Source: Campylobacter sp. MIT 12-8780
GTDB lineage: Bacteria > Campylobacterota > Campylobacteria > Campylobacterales > Campylobacteraceae
Direction of reading: 5' to 3'
Assembly: GCF_006864535.1 (NCBI RefSeq)
Contig: NZ_QHLL01000007.1
Coordinates: 62,001 to 126,000 of the forward strand
DNA: 64,000 nt
Shown here in pieces: positions 27,696 through 36,003 of the stretch (positions are counted from its first letter, which is position 1; each line of letters opens with the position of its first letter). The position numbers were made by a program, and so were the translations under genes. Below the pieces are notes generated by a model that searched no databases, was not told the origin of the DNA, and saw nothing but the letters and a program-made list of their open reading frames with translations.

Positions 27696-27788
27696 GTTTT
27701 TGACAAAAGTCATTCAAACTCTCCTTGCTTTTATGAAACAAGGACAAGTTCTTATCACAAAGACGCCACTTTATGAAAGGAAATAAAA

Positions 27789-28142
27789 ATGGCAAGAGTA
27801 AAAACAGGTGTCGTAAGACGCAGAAGACATAAAAAAATCCTCAAACTCGCAAGAGGTTTTTACAGCGGACGTCGCAAACATTTTAGAAAGGCAAAAGAAC
27901 AACTTGAAAGAAGTTTAGTCTATGCTTACAGAGATAGACGCCGCAAAAAGCGTGAATTTAGAAAACTTTGGATTATCCGTATCAATGCAGCATGCAGACT
28001 CAATGGCTTAAGCTATTCTCGTTTTATGAATGGACTTAAAAAAGCTGGCATTGAACTTGATAGAAAAATCCTTGCTGATCTTGCGATGAATGATAGCACA
28101 GCTTTTGCAAAAATCGCTGAAGAAGTCAAAAAAGCTTTATAA
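27789..28142 (+). CDS. rplT: Ribosomal protein bL20
   Basis: 117 aa, a full bL20: [48 protein letters not shown] and [15 protein letters not shown]. It binds 23S rRNA early in 50S assembly, and in some bacteria also represses its own operon by binding the leader; no such element is evident here. AAAGG precedes the ATG. Confidence 0.98.
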   Translation: MARVKTGVVRRRRHKKILKLARGFYSGRRKHFRKAKEQLERSLVYAYRDRRRKKREFRKLWIIRINAACRLNGLSYSRFMNGLKKAGIELDRKILADLAMNDSTAFAKIAEEVKKAL

Positions 28143-28150
28143 AACTACAA

Positions 28151-28190
28151 ATCAAGCTTTACAATAAAGCTTGATTCTCTTTTTTCTTTT
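28151..28190 (+). terminator. Terminator after rplT
   Basis: Perfect 11-bp stem with a 3-nt loop (28151-28161 with 28165-28175), followed by T-rich TCTCTTTTTTCTTTT. The rest of the gap to 28418 shows only a putative -10 box. Confidence 0.88.
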
Positions 28191-28361
28191 AAATCTTTTT
28201 GTTTTAAAAATTACCATTTTTTAAATTTATATATAAATTTTATCAATTTATTTGATTCTTAGCCTTCAGCTTTTTAATAGCCTCGGTTTTTGCTCTTTTT
28301 GCAAAGCATTGCTTTTTTCAAATTCATCAAGTTTTTAAACCCAAACTCAAAATAAAAAAGC

Positions 28362-28367
28362 TATAAT
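28362..28367 (+). promoter_or_regulatory. Putative -10 box for the NhaC-like transporter
   Basis: TATAAT preceded by AAAAAAGC and A/T-rich DNA, about 50 bp before the transporter start; nothing else is evident in this gap besides the rplT terminator. Confidence 0.5.
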
Positions 28368-28418
28368 TGCAAAATGTTTTTCAAACAAAGGCTTTATCTT
28401 ATCAAAAAGGCTTGATTT

Positions 28419-29723
28419 ATGCTTTCACTTCTTAGCAATCCCATTCTCATCAGCGTTGTGTTGATGTGTGTTTTATGTTTGTTTCGTTTTAATGTGCTTT
28501 TAAGCATACTTATCTGTGCGCTTGTAGCTGGGCTTTTAAGTGGCTTTAGCTTGCAAGATAGTATGCAAATTCTTACACTTGGTATGCAAGGCAACCTTAA
28601 AACCGCTTTAAGTTATATACTCTTAGGTGCTATAGCAGCGGCAATTTCTCGCACGAATTTAACAGCTTTTTTGGTGCATTTTGTCTCTCGTTTCATCTCG
28701 CACAAAAAATACCTTTTGATCTTTTCAATAGCCCTTATTGCTTGTTTTTCTCAAAACCTCGTGCCTATACATATAGCCTTTATCCCTATACTTATACCGC
28801 CTTTGCTTGTGGTATTTAATAAGCTAAAGATTGACAGAAGAGCAGTAGCGTGTGCTTTAACCTTTGGGCTAACCACACCTTATATGGTGCTTCCTTTGGG
28901 CTTTGGGCTGATCTTTCAAGATTTGCTTCGTGAGAATTTAAATCAAAATAATGTCTTTGTCAGCCTTGAAATGGTAAGCAATACTATGTATCTTGGAGCT
29001 ATTTGTATGCTTGTGGGCTTGATTTTGGGCGTTTGTGTGTTTTATGCTAAACCAAGAGAGTATAAAGAAGCACAAATTCAAAAACTAGATCTTGATAATC
29101 TTAAAATGCAGCGCAAAGAATGGGGCGTATTTATAGGGCTTATCTTTATGCTTGCATGTCAAATTTATACTCAAAATTTGCCTTTAAGTGGGCTTATAAG
29201 TTTTATTTTGATGATTATTCTAGGTGGGGTGGAGTATAAAAAAGTAGATTTTGTCTTTGATGAGGGCTTAAAGATCATGGGTTATGTCGCCTTTGTAATG
29301 CTTGTAGCAGCTGGCTTTGCTGAAGTTTTAAAACAAAGTGGAAGTATCAATACCCTTGTTGAGTTTGTCCTGCCTTTTATGCGTGAATACAAACTTATCG
29401 CTATCATCTTAATGCTACTCATAGGACTTCTCATCACTATGGGTATAGGCACTTCCTTTGGCACTATCCCTATCATCGCAACGCTGTTTTGCCCACTTTG
29501 CTTAGAACTTGGCTTTTCTTATGCTGCCATTATCTTTATCATCGGCATAGCTGGAGCCTTAGGCGATGCAGGCTCTCCTGCAAGTGAAACTACACTTGGC
29601 GTAAGTGTAGGCTTAAAAGCAGACACACAAGCTGATCACATCAAAGATGTATGCATACCAACTTTTATCTGTTTTAATGGCTCTTTGCTCGTCATTGGCT
29701 CGATTATCACTTTGTTTTTATGA
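28419..29723 (+). CDS. NhaC/YuiF-like Na+/H+ antiporter-family or amino-acid transporter
   Basis: 434 aa with about 11-12 TM segments. The order and motifs resemble the YuiF group of the ion-transporter superfamily: FRFNVLLSILICALVAGLLS, GNLKTALSYILLGAIAAAIS near the N-terminus, QNLVPIHIAFIPILIPPLL, and GIGTSFGTIPIIATLF in the C-terminal half. Annotated variously as Na+/H+ antiporter or amino-acid carrier; substrate not readable. Inner membrane. It is a single gene with its own promoter. Confidence 0.8.
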   Translation: MLSLLSNPILISVVLMCVLCLFRFNVLLSILICALVAGLLSGFSLQDSMQILTLGMQGNLKTALSYILLGAIAAAISRTNLTAFLVHFVSRFISHKKYLLIFSIALIACFSQNLVPIHIAFIPILIPPLLVVFNKLKIDRRAVACALTFGLTTPYMVLPLGFGLIFQDLLRENLNQNNVFVSLEMVSNTMYLGAICMLVGLILGVCVFYAKPREYKEAQIQKLDLDNLKMQRKEWGVFIGLIFMLACQIYTQNLPLSGLISFILMIILGGVEYKKVDFVFDEGLKIMGYVAFVMLVAAGFAEVLKQSGSINTLVEFVLPFMREYKLIAIILMLLIGLLITMGIGTSFGTIPIIATLFCPLCLELGFSYAAIIFIIGIAGALGDAGSPASETTLGVSVGLKADTQADHIKDVCIPTFICFNGSLLVIGSIITLFL

Positions 29724-29752
29724 GTTTTAATAGGGCAAATCATCTTATAAAA

Positions 29753-29947
29753 TTAAGTTGATTTGTCTATATTTTTAATCAAGGTTTTAATCTCTTCATT
29801 AAACAACTCGTCTTCATTCATTCTCTCTCTCATCTTAAAACCAGCTTCTATAAGGGCATAAAGTTCAGGCTTTGTGCTTTTCCAGCGTTGCAAAGTTCGA
29901 GTCGTAAGCCTTAAAATCCTTGCTTTATCTTGTTGGGTGTATCTCAA
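29753..29947 (-). CDS. Small HTH-like protein
   Basis: 64 aa, with a predicted helix-turn-helix-type segment (KARILRLTTRTLQRWKSTKPELYALI) and an acidic C-terminus. This resembles small putative DNA-binding proteins of Campylobacter. It starts with TTG at 29947; AGGA lies about 10 bp upstream, supporting translation. It is convergent with the transporter gene upstream of it, with a 29-bp gap. Target unknown. Confidence 0.6.
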   Translation of the reverse strand: MRYTQQDKARILRLTTRTLQRWKSTKPELYALIEAGFKMRERMNEDELFNEEIKTLIKNIDKST

Positions 29948-30050
29948 AGCTTTTTTCCTAAAAATATTTTTATCATTGTAATAAGCTTTTTCTTTATTTC
30001 AAATTGCGACAATATTTCATAAATTTATATAAATATAAGAAAATATGTCG

Positions 30051-30056
30051 TATAAT
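30051..30056 (+). promoter_or_regulatory. Putative -10 box for the lipoprotein operon
   Basis: TATAAT within an AT-periodic stretch, 34 bp upstream of the lipoprotein start, with AAAGGAG as ribosome site between. Confidence 0.5.
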
Positions 30057-30089
30057 GCCTATAGTTAAATTTATCTTAAAGGAGAAATC

Positions 30090-30422
30090 ATGATAAAAAT
30101 ATTTTTTGTTTTTATCGCAAGTCTTTTTATAACCGCTTGTGCTTATACTCAAGGCACTGAAATTTCACAAGCTCAGCTTGAAAAGCTTCAGGTTAATAAA
30201 AGCACTCAAACAGATGTTGAAACCATAGTAGGCTACCCTCAACGCAAACAAAATCTCAACGGAGGCGAAATTTGGTATTATGACTTTAGTAAAATTAGCG
30301 CAAATCCATTTGGTGGCAATGTCGATGAAAGCACTATTTTTGAATTTGACAAGCAAGGCAGGCTTAAGAAAAAATACAAAAGTTCTAACTTCGGAAATAA
30401 AAATCCCCTACTTGGCAACTAA
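30090..30422 (+). CDS. BamE/SmpA-like outer-membrane lipoprotein
   Basis: 110 aa. Signal peptide with lipobox (ITAC, Cys at ~17), then a short SmpA/OmlA-like fold: LEKLQVNKSTQTDVETIVGYPQ with the conserved GYP/GxP turn, EIWYYDFSK, and STIFEFDKQGRLKK. Such lipoproteins include BamE. Whether this one joins the Bam complex in Campylobacter cannot be told. It heads an operon of three genes with a 9-bp gap to the next. Confidence 0.75.
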   Translation: MIKIFFVFIASLFITACAYTQGTEISQAQLEKLQVNKSTQTDVETIVGYPQRKQNLNGGEIWYYDFSKISANPFGGNVDESTIFEFDKQGRLKKKYKSSNFGNKNPLLGN

Positions 30423-30431
30423 GGTAAAAAT

Positions 30432-30704
30432 ATGAATGCAATTAAAAGGACTTTACGGAATTTAAGTTTTGCATATTTTTTCAAAAACTATGTCTTTGCA
30501 GCGCTTATAGCTGCGGTGCTTTTTTACTACGCCCCAATGAAAGACGCACCTACCATTAGCCTTATAATCATCAATTTTATATTTTATCCCTTTGCAGTTT
30601 GTGTTTGGGATAATTTAAGAGATTTGTTTTTTGGAAATTTGTATTTGTGGGCAACTGGAACTTTTATTTTGCTTCTTTTTGGTATCAAAATATTGATAAA
30701 ATGA
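30432..30704 (+). CDS. Small membrane protein of unknown function
   Basis: 90 aa with three predicted hydrophobic segments (about residues 20-36, 42-58 and 66-87). A short N-terminal basic region precedes the first. No family is recognised. It follows the lipoprotein and overlaps a 26-aa ORF by 4 bp, suggesting one transcript. Confidence 0.7.
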   Translation: MNAIKRTLRNLSFAYFFKNYVFAALIAAVLFYYAPMKDAPTISLIIINFIFYPFAVCVWDNLRDLFFGNLYLWATGTFILLLFGIKILIK

Positions 30705-30781
30705 TATTATTTATGCTTGCTCTGCCCCTTGGGATACTTGGTTTTTTACTTCTTATGTTTCTTACACGCAACGAAGAATAA
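30701..30781 (+). CDS. 26-aa single-TM small protein
   Basis: Starts at the ATG that overlaps the stop of the upstream gene (ATGA). The product MILFMLALPLGILGFLLLMF continues with LTRNEE, one TM segment with a charged end. This is the pattern of real small membrane peptides, and it lies just before the terminator that ends the operon. Function unknown. Confidence 0.6.
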   Translation: MILFMLALPLGILGFLLLMFLTRNEE

Positions 30782-30789
30782 AACCTAAT

Positions 30790-30823
30790 AACTGCAAAAG
30801 CTGTTTTATAGACTTTTGCAGTT
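30790..30823 (+). terminator. Terminator after the lipoprotein operon
   Basis: Perfect 11-bp inverted repeat (AACTGCAAAAG at 30790-30800; CTTTTGCAGTT at 30813-30823), followed by AAATTTTAAAATT. Confidence 0.7.
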
Positions 30824-30879
30824 AAATTTTAAAATTGTATAAAAAGAATATATAAAAATTGATGAGAAAATTCTAAAAG

Positions 30880-31248
30880 CTATTTATTAAAAGAATTAAG
30901 CACCTTTTTCACGGCTTGTTTGGCGGCTTCTTTTTTCACTTCGGTTTTAATTTCTTCTTGCTTCTTGCTGATACCTTCACTTGTTTTTGTTTTTAAGTCT
31001 TGCTTTTGTTCTTCATAAATTTCACTTACGCTCTTGCCTTCTTGGTAGGATTTAAAGGCATTTGCACCCATATTTTTAAGCTCTTCTTTGTATTCTTCTT
31101 TATTGTTTTTTTCTTTTTGAGCTTGTTTTTCATATACATTTTTGCCTATTTCTATGCCGGTGCTAATATCTTCTTTACTTAAAGAGCTAAAATCAAAGGC
31201 ATTTAAAGCCAAAACGCTAAGGGCTAAAGAGTTGAAAATCTTTTTCAT
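30880..31248 (-). CDS. Secreted charged protein, Lys/Glu-rich
   Basis: 122 aa. Signal peptide (MKKIFNSLALSVLALNAFDF), then a helix-rich body dominated by Lys, Glu and Gln (SKKQEEIKTEVKKEAAKQAV) that looks like a long amphipathic or coiled-coil helix. Probably periplasmic. No family recognised. Confidence 0.7.
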   Translation of the reverse strand: MKKIFNSLALSVLALNAFDFSSLSKEDISTGIEIGKNVYEKQAQKEKNNKEEYKEELKNMGANAFKSYQEGKSVSEIYEEQKQDLKTKTSEGISKKQEEIKTEVKKEAAKQAVKKVLNSFNK

Positions 31249-31350
31249 TTTTTTCCTTAAAAAGCTAAAATAAAATGTGATTATAACACAAAGCTTAAAA
31301 CAAATTCAAGCTTTTTTAAGTTAAGATATGATTTTAAAAAGGAAATCATC

Positions 31351-32106
31351 ATGCAAAGCTACACAAATGCTGCGATCACAGGAGCAAGCTCTGGTATAGG
31401 CAAAGAACTTGCCCTGCTTTTAGCACAAGAACAAACCACACTTTTTTTAAACGCAAGAGATGAAACAAGGCTTAAAAAGGTGCAAACTAAGGCTCAAGAA
31501 TTTAACAGCAAAGCCTTTATTTATACCTTTGATGTGTGCGATGAAAAAGCGTGCAAAGCTTGGTGTGAGGAGCTTTTTAAAGAGCCTTTGGATTTACTTA
31601 TTTTAAATGCTGGCATAAGTAGCGGTGATGATGAGAGCGAGCAAAAACAAATTCAAATTGCTAAAACCAATGTCCTAGGCATTACAAATCTTATCTTTTA
31701 TGCCATAAATGCTATGCAAAAGCAAGAATTCAAGGGCAAATTCAAAGGACAAATCGTCTTAGTTTCTTCCATAGCTTCACTTTTAGCCCTGCCAAATGCT
31801 CCTACTTATAGTGCGTCAAAGCATTTTGTTTCAGCACTTTGCGAGGCTTTAAGCTTAGCTCATCCTGAAATTTGTTTTACTTGCATTTGTCCGGGTTTTA
31901 TTAAGACGAATTTAACCAAGCATTTAAAGCTAAAGATGATGGATGCGGACACTGCCTCGCTTGAAATTTTAAACGCTATAAAAGCGAAAAAGAAAAAATT
32001 TATTTTTCCTTTTCATATCGCTTTAGTTGCAAGAATTTATGGGTTTTTGCCTTTTTTTATCAAGCGTTATTTTGTGCGTTTTTTACAAAAAAGAGCCAAG
32101 CTTTAA
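31351..32106 (+). CDS. Short-chain dehydrogenase/reductase
   Basis: 251-aa classical SDR. NAD(P)-binding TGASSGIGKEL near residues 10-20, LILNAGIS, catalytic Ser in LVSSIASLLA, and YSASK (Tyr-x-x-x-Lys). The dinucleotide preference and substrate are not clear; a C-terminal basic end (RFLQKRAKL) is present. RBS AAAGGAAAT precedes the ATG. Convergent with the HD-domain gene, overlapping by 4 bp. Confidence 0.9.
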   Translation: MQSYTNAAITGASSGIGKELALLLAQEQTTLFLNARDETRLKKVQTKAQEFNSKAFIYTFDVCDEKACKAWCEELFKEPLDLLILNAGISSGDDESEQKQIQIAKTNVLGITNLIFYAINAMQKQEFKGKFKGQIVLVSSIASLLALPNAPTYSASKHFVSALCEALSLAHPEICFTCICPGFIKTNLTKHLKLKMMDADTASLEILNAIKAKKKKFIFPFHIALVARIYGFLPFFIKRYFVRFLQKRAKL

Positions 32107-33332
32107 GGACGAGTAAGCTTAAAATCCTCGATCAAAGCTTCACAAATTTTAAAAAAATTCACCCCATTTATAGAGCTATAATCCTTAAAGAAATCATACA
32201 TACCCCAAAAACCACTTTCAAGCTCTTTTGACTTTACTCCATAACTGATAGAAAGCCCAGCTTCAATAAAAGCAGCTAATTTATCACAATATTTTAAAGC
32301 CTTACCATCAATGGCTTTATATTCATTGCTATTAAGTGAATCTAAGCTGCCACTACACACGCCAACTTGATTGTTTTTAAAGCTTCTATTTTCAAATTCA
32401 TTTTTAATAAACACGCCATTTTCATCTTTGCGAATACCTAAAATATAAGCAAACTCAGCCCTAAACTCACTTGGTACAAAGGGTAAAATTCGCTCATCAA
32501 TAAGCTTCATCTCGTATTCAGCTATGAGGGTGTGAAGTCCTTCTATGCCGTATTTTACAGGGCTTATAATGTCTCTTGTCAAGCTTTCTGGTAAATCATG
32601 AAATAAAGCACAATAAAAATTATACTCAAGCCTTGTATCACAAGCTTTAATCTCAAGTGAGTAAAAATAGCTCAAAATTGCCACCACAAGCATATGCCCA
32701 AGCACCGCAGTTTCAGGTATGCGAGGCGTTTGCGCCCAACGCTTTTGAAAACGGAGTCTGCCACTTAGATCGATGATTTTAGCGATTTTTTGATTTAAGG
32801 CGATTTTCCTTGCACCTATGAGCTCATAATAATCCTCAAGTTCTTCCTCAACCTTACTTTTAATCTCTTCTATATCACTTAAAAATTGACTTGTTTGATA
32901 GATGATATTAAATTCCCACCTTGTGGCAAAATAAGAAGCCGCCTTTAAGATAAGCCTTTCTTTTTCATACTCATCTGAGTGCAAATAATGCTCAAAACGT
33001 TTTAAAAACTCACCTCCTTCAAGCCCTTCTATCATGGGCTCAAGCTTGCTTAAAACCCAAGCATTAACCTCATCTTTTTTTTGTTTGACGATCTCACGAT
33101 ACACATCAGGACGTATATCAGTAACAACCACGCGACTTAAAAACTCAAAAATTCCAGCCTCTATAATGCGTCTCATATCGACATTTTTTTCCATTTTGGC
33201 GATAAAATATGCGATGATAAATTTATGAGCTTGTTTATCAAGTTCAACCAAATTTGCCATTCTAGGATAATCATTCCAACGACTGATTGAAGCGGCTTTG
33301 AAGATATGTTCTATAAGTTTAATATCTATCAT
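32103..33332 (-). CDS. HD-domain (YfbR-like) protein
   Basis: 409 aa. The HD motif is visible in GHMLVVAILSYFYSLE and the metal-binding ALFHDLPESLTRDIISPVKYG segment, typical of YfbR-type phosphohydrolases. The N-terminal ~180 residues are helical and specific to Campylobacterota. By recall the C. jejuni homologue is Cj0248, linked to motility. Cytoplasmic. Confidence 0.8.
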   Translation of the reverse strand: MIDIKLIEHIFKAASISRWNDYPRMANLVELDKQAHKFIIAYFIAKMEKNVDMRRIIEAGIFEFLSRVVVTDIRPDVYREIVKQKKDEVNAWVLSKLEPMIEGLEGGEFLKRFEHYLHSDEYEKERLILKAASYFATRWEFNIIYQTSQFLSDIEEIKSKVEEELEDYYELIGARKIALNQKIAKIIDLSGRLRFQKRWAQTPRIPETAVLGHMLVVAILSYFYSLEIKACDTRLEYNFYCALFHDLPESLTRDIISPVKYGIEGLHTLIAEYEMKLIDERILPFVPSEFRAEFAYILGIRKDENGVFIKNEFENRSFKNNQVGVCSGSLDSLNSNEYKAIDGKALKYCDKLAAFIEAGLSISYGVKSKELESGFWGMYDFFKDYSSINGVNFFKICEALIEDFKLTRP

Positions 33333-33378
33333 TTTTTTACTTTGCCTTTTTTTGCTTTATCTTAAAAAATATGTAAAT

Positions 33379-33585
33379 TTATACGCCTACCATAACAGAA
33401 GTCGCTTTTATAATCGCTGTAGCTTCTTTGCCAACGGCTAAATCAAGCTCTTTAACAGAGTCTAAAGAAATGGTTGCACTGATGATATTGCCTCCGCCAA
33501 TGTCAATTTTTACGATGGCATTAACTGAACCCTTTTCAATCTCTGTGATTTTGCCTTTGAGTTGATTTCTTGCACTGATTTTCAT
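33379..33585 (-). CDS. Mop-type molybdate-binding protein
   Basis: 68 aa, a single TOBE/Mop domain: ISARNQLKGKITEIEKGSVN and AIIKATSVMVGV, the classic small molbindin form. It probably stores or buffers molybdate as an oligomer. AAAGG-type ribosome site (AAAGGACAAACA) precedes the ATG. Confidence 0.9.
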   Translation of the reverse strand: MKISARNQLKGKITEIEKGSVNAIVKIDIGGGNIISATISLDSVKELDLAVGKEATAIIKATSVMVGV

Positions 33586-33664
33586 TGTTTGTCCTTTAAA
33601 ATATAATTTAAAAATTTATTGTATCATCTTTTAAACAAAAATGAAATTTTTTTTAGGAAAAAAT

Positions 33665-34363
33665 ATGAATTTATGGGACATAAAAGCTAAACACTACGCT
33701 CGCTACACGCCAAAACTAAATCATTTACAAAAGAAAAGCTTTGAAGCTTTAAGCAAACTTAACATAGACTTAAACAATAAACATATTATCGATATAGGTT
33801 GTGGCACAGGTGTTTGGAGCTTACATTTAGCAGGCAAAGCAAAGCACCTTGACGCGCTTGATAGCTCAAAAAATATGCTTGAAATTTTACAAGATGACGC
33901 GTTAAAGCTTAAATTTCACAATATCACATATATTCACTCAAGTTTTAAAGACTTTGTGCCTAAGCAAAGCTATGATCTTGCTTTTCTTTCTATGTCAAGC
34001 GCCCTTGAAGATGAAGCTTTGATGCAAAAATTTCTCAAACTTGCTCCTAAAAGAGTGTATCTTAACTTTATAGGAAACAGAAAGAGTGATTTTTTAGCCT
34101 TTGTGTTTAAAGCCTTTAAGCACGACAATAAAAAGCCAAGAAAAAAGGACTTAGAAAGCTTTTTAAAGCAGCACCAAATTCCTTTTTATAAACAAGTTTT
34201 TAGCGAAACAAAAAGGGTAAAAAGAAGCCCTCAAGAAGCCTTAGAAAATGCAAGTTGGCATTTAAAGATGAGTGGCATTGATCCAGCAGGGCTTGAAAAA
34301 CTCATAGGCACACAAAACATAGATGAAACTATACGTTCAAAATTCAAACTTTTAATCTTCTAA
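33665..34363 (+). CDS. SAM-dependent methyltransferase
   Basis: 232 aa, class I methyltransferase with motif I HIIDIGCGTGVWSLHLAG (~40-55), a post-I acidic loop ALDSSKNMLEIL, and YDLAFLSMSSALED (motif IV). Start set at 33665 because AGGAAAAAAT precedes it; a reading 8 codons longer lacks a ribosome site. Substrate not readable. Convergent with pyrC, overlapping by 12 bp; a C. jejuni homologue (Cj0261c by recall) lies in the same neighbourhood. Confidence 0.85.
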   Translation: MNLWDIKAKHYARYTPKLNHLQKKSFEALSKLNIDLNNKHIIDIGCGTGVWSLHLAGKAKHLDALDSSKNMLEILQDDALKLKFHNITYIHSSFKDFVPKQSYDLAFLSMSSALEDEALMQKFLKLAPKRVYLNFIGNRKSDFLAFVFKAFKHDNKKPRKKDLESFLKQHQIPFYKQVFSETKRVKRSPQEALENASWHLKMSGIDPAGLEKLIGTQNIDETIRSKFKLLIF

Positions 34364-35371
34364 TTTGGCTTGATACTGCAAAGTCTGCCCTGCCATAAAA
34401 GGCACGATTTTAAGACTTTTATCCTTGCTTGCATACACACTTGGCACTTGCCATTGCTTTTGTTCTAATGTGATGATCTTATCTTTTTTAAAGCTTAGTT
34501 TATGAGCCTTGCAGGCATTATCTGAGATAAATTTTTGCAAATTATTTAAATTTGAATGCTTTGTGAAAAGCTCTGCTAAAACACTTATAATCACAGGAGC
34601 TGAGAAAACCCCAGCCGCACAGCCACAGCATTCTTTTTCATGTTGAGGGTGAGGTGCTGAATCACTTCCAAACATTACCTTTTCAAAACCAGAAAAAGCA
34701 AGCTTACATAAAGCTTCTTTATCTACTTCTCTTTTGGCTATAGGCTTACAAAAAAGATGCGGTTGCATTTTGCCCCCTATAACATCATCAAGCGTAAGCA
34801 AAAGGTGGTGCAGGGTAATGGTAGCGTATAGATTATCAAAGCTTTGAACAAGCTCGCAAAGCACTTTTGTCGTGATATGCTCCATAACAATCTTAAGCTT
34901 TGGAAAATGAAGAGCGAGTTTTTCATAAATTGGTGCAAACCTAGCCTCTCTATCCATCACAAAATCATTCGTCTCGCCATGCACAAGCAAAGGAATTTCA
35001 AGCTCACTCATCGCCTCAAGCGTAGGTTTAAGCTCATCTATATCAAACGCACTCACTCCACCATCTGAATTTGTCGTAATGCCGGCTGGATATAGCTTGA
35101 TAGCAAAAATTTCATCTCTTAGGCTTTGTAAAAACGCCTTATCATATCCTTTATAAAAAAGTGTCATTAAAGGCGTAAAGTCTTCTTGCTTACACGCGTT
35201 TAAAACCCTTTGTTTATAAGCTTTTAAAGCACTTGGTTCAGTTAGTGGTGGCACTAAATTTGGCATGATAACCCCAGCCTTAAATTCCTTCGCAGAAAAT
35301 GGTGCGACAAACTCAAGCATAGCTTCATCTCTAAAATGTAGGTGCATATCAAGGGGATTTGTAAGTTTCAT
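34352..35371 (-). CDS. pyrC: Dihydroorotase
   Basis: 339 aa, zinc-dependent dihydroorotase of pyrimidine synthesis. Metal site MHLHFRD (residues ~9-15), the carbamylated Lys region IKLYPAGITTNSDGGVS, VHGET, EHITTK, and GSDSAPHP with HEKECCGCAAG. All expected ligands are present. Overlaps the HTH gene by 4 bp, last of the eptC operon. Confidence 0.95.
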   Translation of the reverse strand: MKLTNPLDMHLHFRDEAMLEFVAPFSAKEFKAGVIMPNLVPPLTEPSALKAYKQRVLNACKQEDFTPLMTLFYKGYDKAFLQSLRDEIFAIKLYPAGITTNSDGGVSAFDIDELKPTLEAMSELEIPLLVHGETNDFVMDREARFAPIYEKLALHFPKLKIVMEHITTKVLCELVQSFDNLYATITLHHLLLTLDDVIGGKMQPHLFCKPIAKREVDKEALCKLAFSGFEKVMFGSDSAPHPQHEKECCGCAAGVFSAPVIISVLAELFTKHSNLNNLQKFISDNACKAHKLSFKKDKIITLEQKQWQVPSVYASKDKSLKIVPFMAGQTLQYQAKLED

Positions 35372-35610
35372 AATCTATCCAATCTAAGCTGATAAAAGCC
35401 GTTTTTAAGGCGTTTGAAAAGCTTTTTTTCTTCTAAAAACCCAAAAGTGCTGATGATAGTAGGCTTTGAGATATTAAGCTCTTTTGAAAGCTCATCTATC
35501 TTACAAAAAACAAAGCCGTTCTCATCAGCTCTTTGGCACAAAATTTTTATGATTTCAAAACGTTTGCGTCCAAGTAACACAGCACACAAATTTTGCATTC
35601 TTTCGTTCAT
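35368..35610 (-). CDS. Small winged-helix regulator (ArsR-like)
   Basis: 80 aa. Residues ~30-60 form a winged HTH: KIDELSKELNISKPTIISTFGFLEEKK. No metal-binding Cys is visible in the usual ArsR position. It is probably the equivalent of Cj0258. The start is uncertain: ATG at 35610 is chosen, although a TTG two codons upstream or ATG 35598 is possible. Sits between dgkA and pyrC, same strand; may have its own promoter (TACAAT just upstream). Confidence 0.75.
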   Translation of the reverse strand: MNERMQNLCAVLLGRKRFEIIKILCQRADENGFVFCKIDELSKELNISKPTIISTFGFLEEKKLFKRLKNGFYQLRLDRL

Positions 35611-35646
35611 AAGCAAGATTGTAGCATAACTTGCTTAAATTTAAAG

Positions 35647-36003
35647 CTAAAAAAGCAAAGTAAAAAGCACAAAAGCCCAAACGCCAACAGCAAGGCACAC
35701 ACTTAAAAAAACAGCCGCTGAAGCACAATCTTTGGCGATTTTTGCTTTTTCGTGCCATTCTTGCGTAATGAGATCAACACAAGCTTCTATGCTTGAATTT
35801 ACGCATTCTGCGATAAGTATAAAAAATAAAACAGCGATTAAAAAAAGATGAATTTCAAAGCTTACAGGCAAAAAAAGGCTGATGATAAGGGCTGGGATAA
35901 TGATAACAAGCTCGATTTGAAAGGCTCTTTCGTTTTTTATCATCGCCAAAAGCCCCGCTAGAGCGTAGCTTGCGTTTGAAAAAAAGCTGTATTTTGGTTT
36001 CAT
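35647..36003 (-). CDS. dgkA: Diacylglycerol kinase
   Basis: 118 aa, three-TM DgkA. Signature NERAFQIELVIIIP and the catalytic LIAECVNSSIEACVDLI (ENxxTAIE-type motif, with Glu and Asn retained). It recycles diacylglycerol released by phosphoethanolamine or membrane-derived-oligosaccharide synthesis, which explains its overlap with eptC (4 bp, ATGA). Inner membrane. Confidence 0.93.
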   Translation of the reverse strand: MKPKYSFFSNASYALAGLLAMIKNERAFQIELVIIIPALIISLFLPVSFEIHLFLIAVLFFILIAECVNSSIEACVDLITQEWHEKAKIAKDCASAAVFLSVCLAVGVWAFVLFTLLF

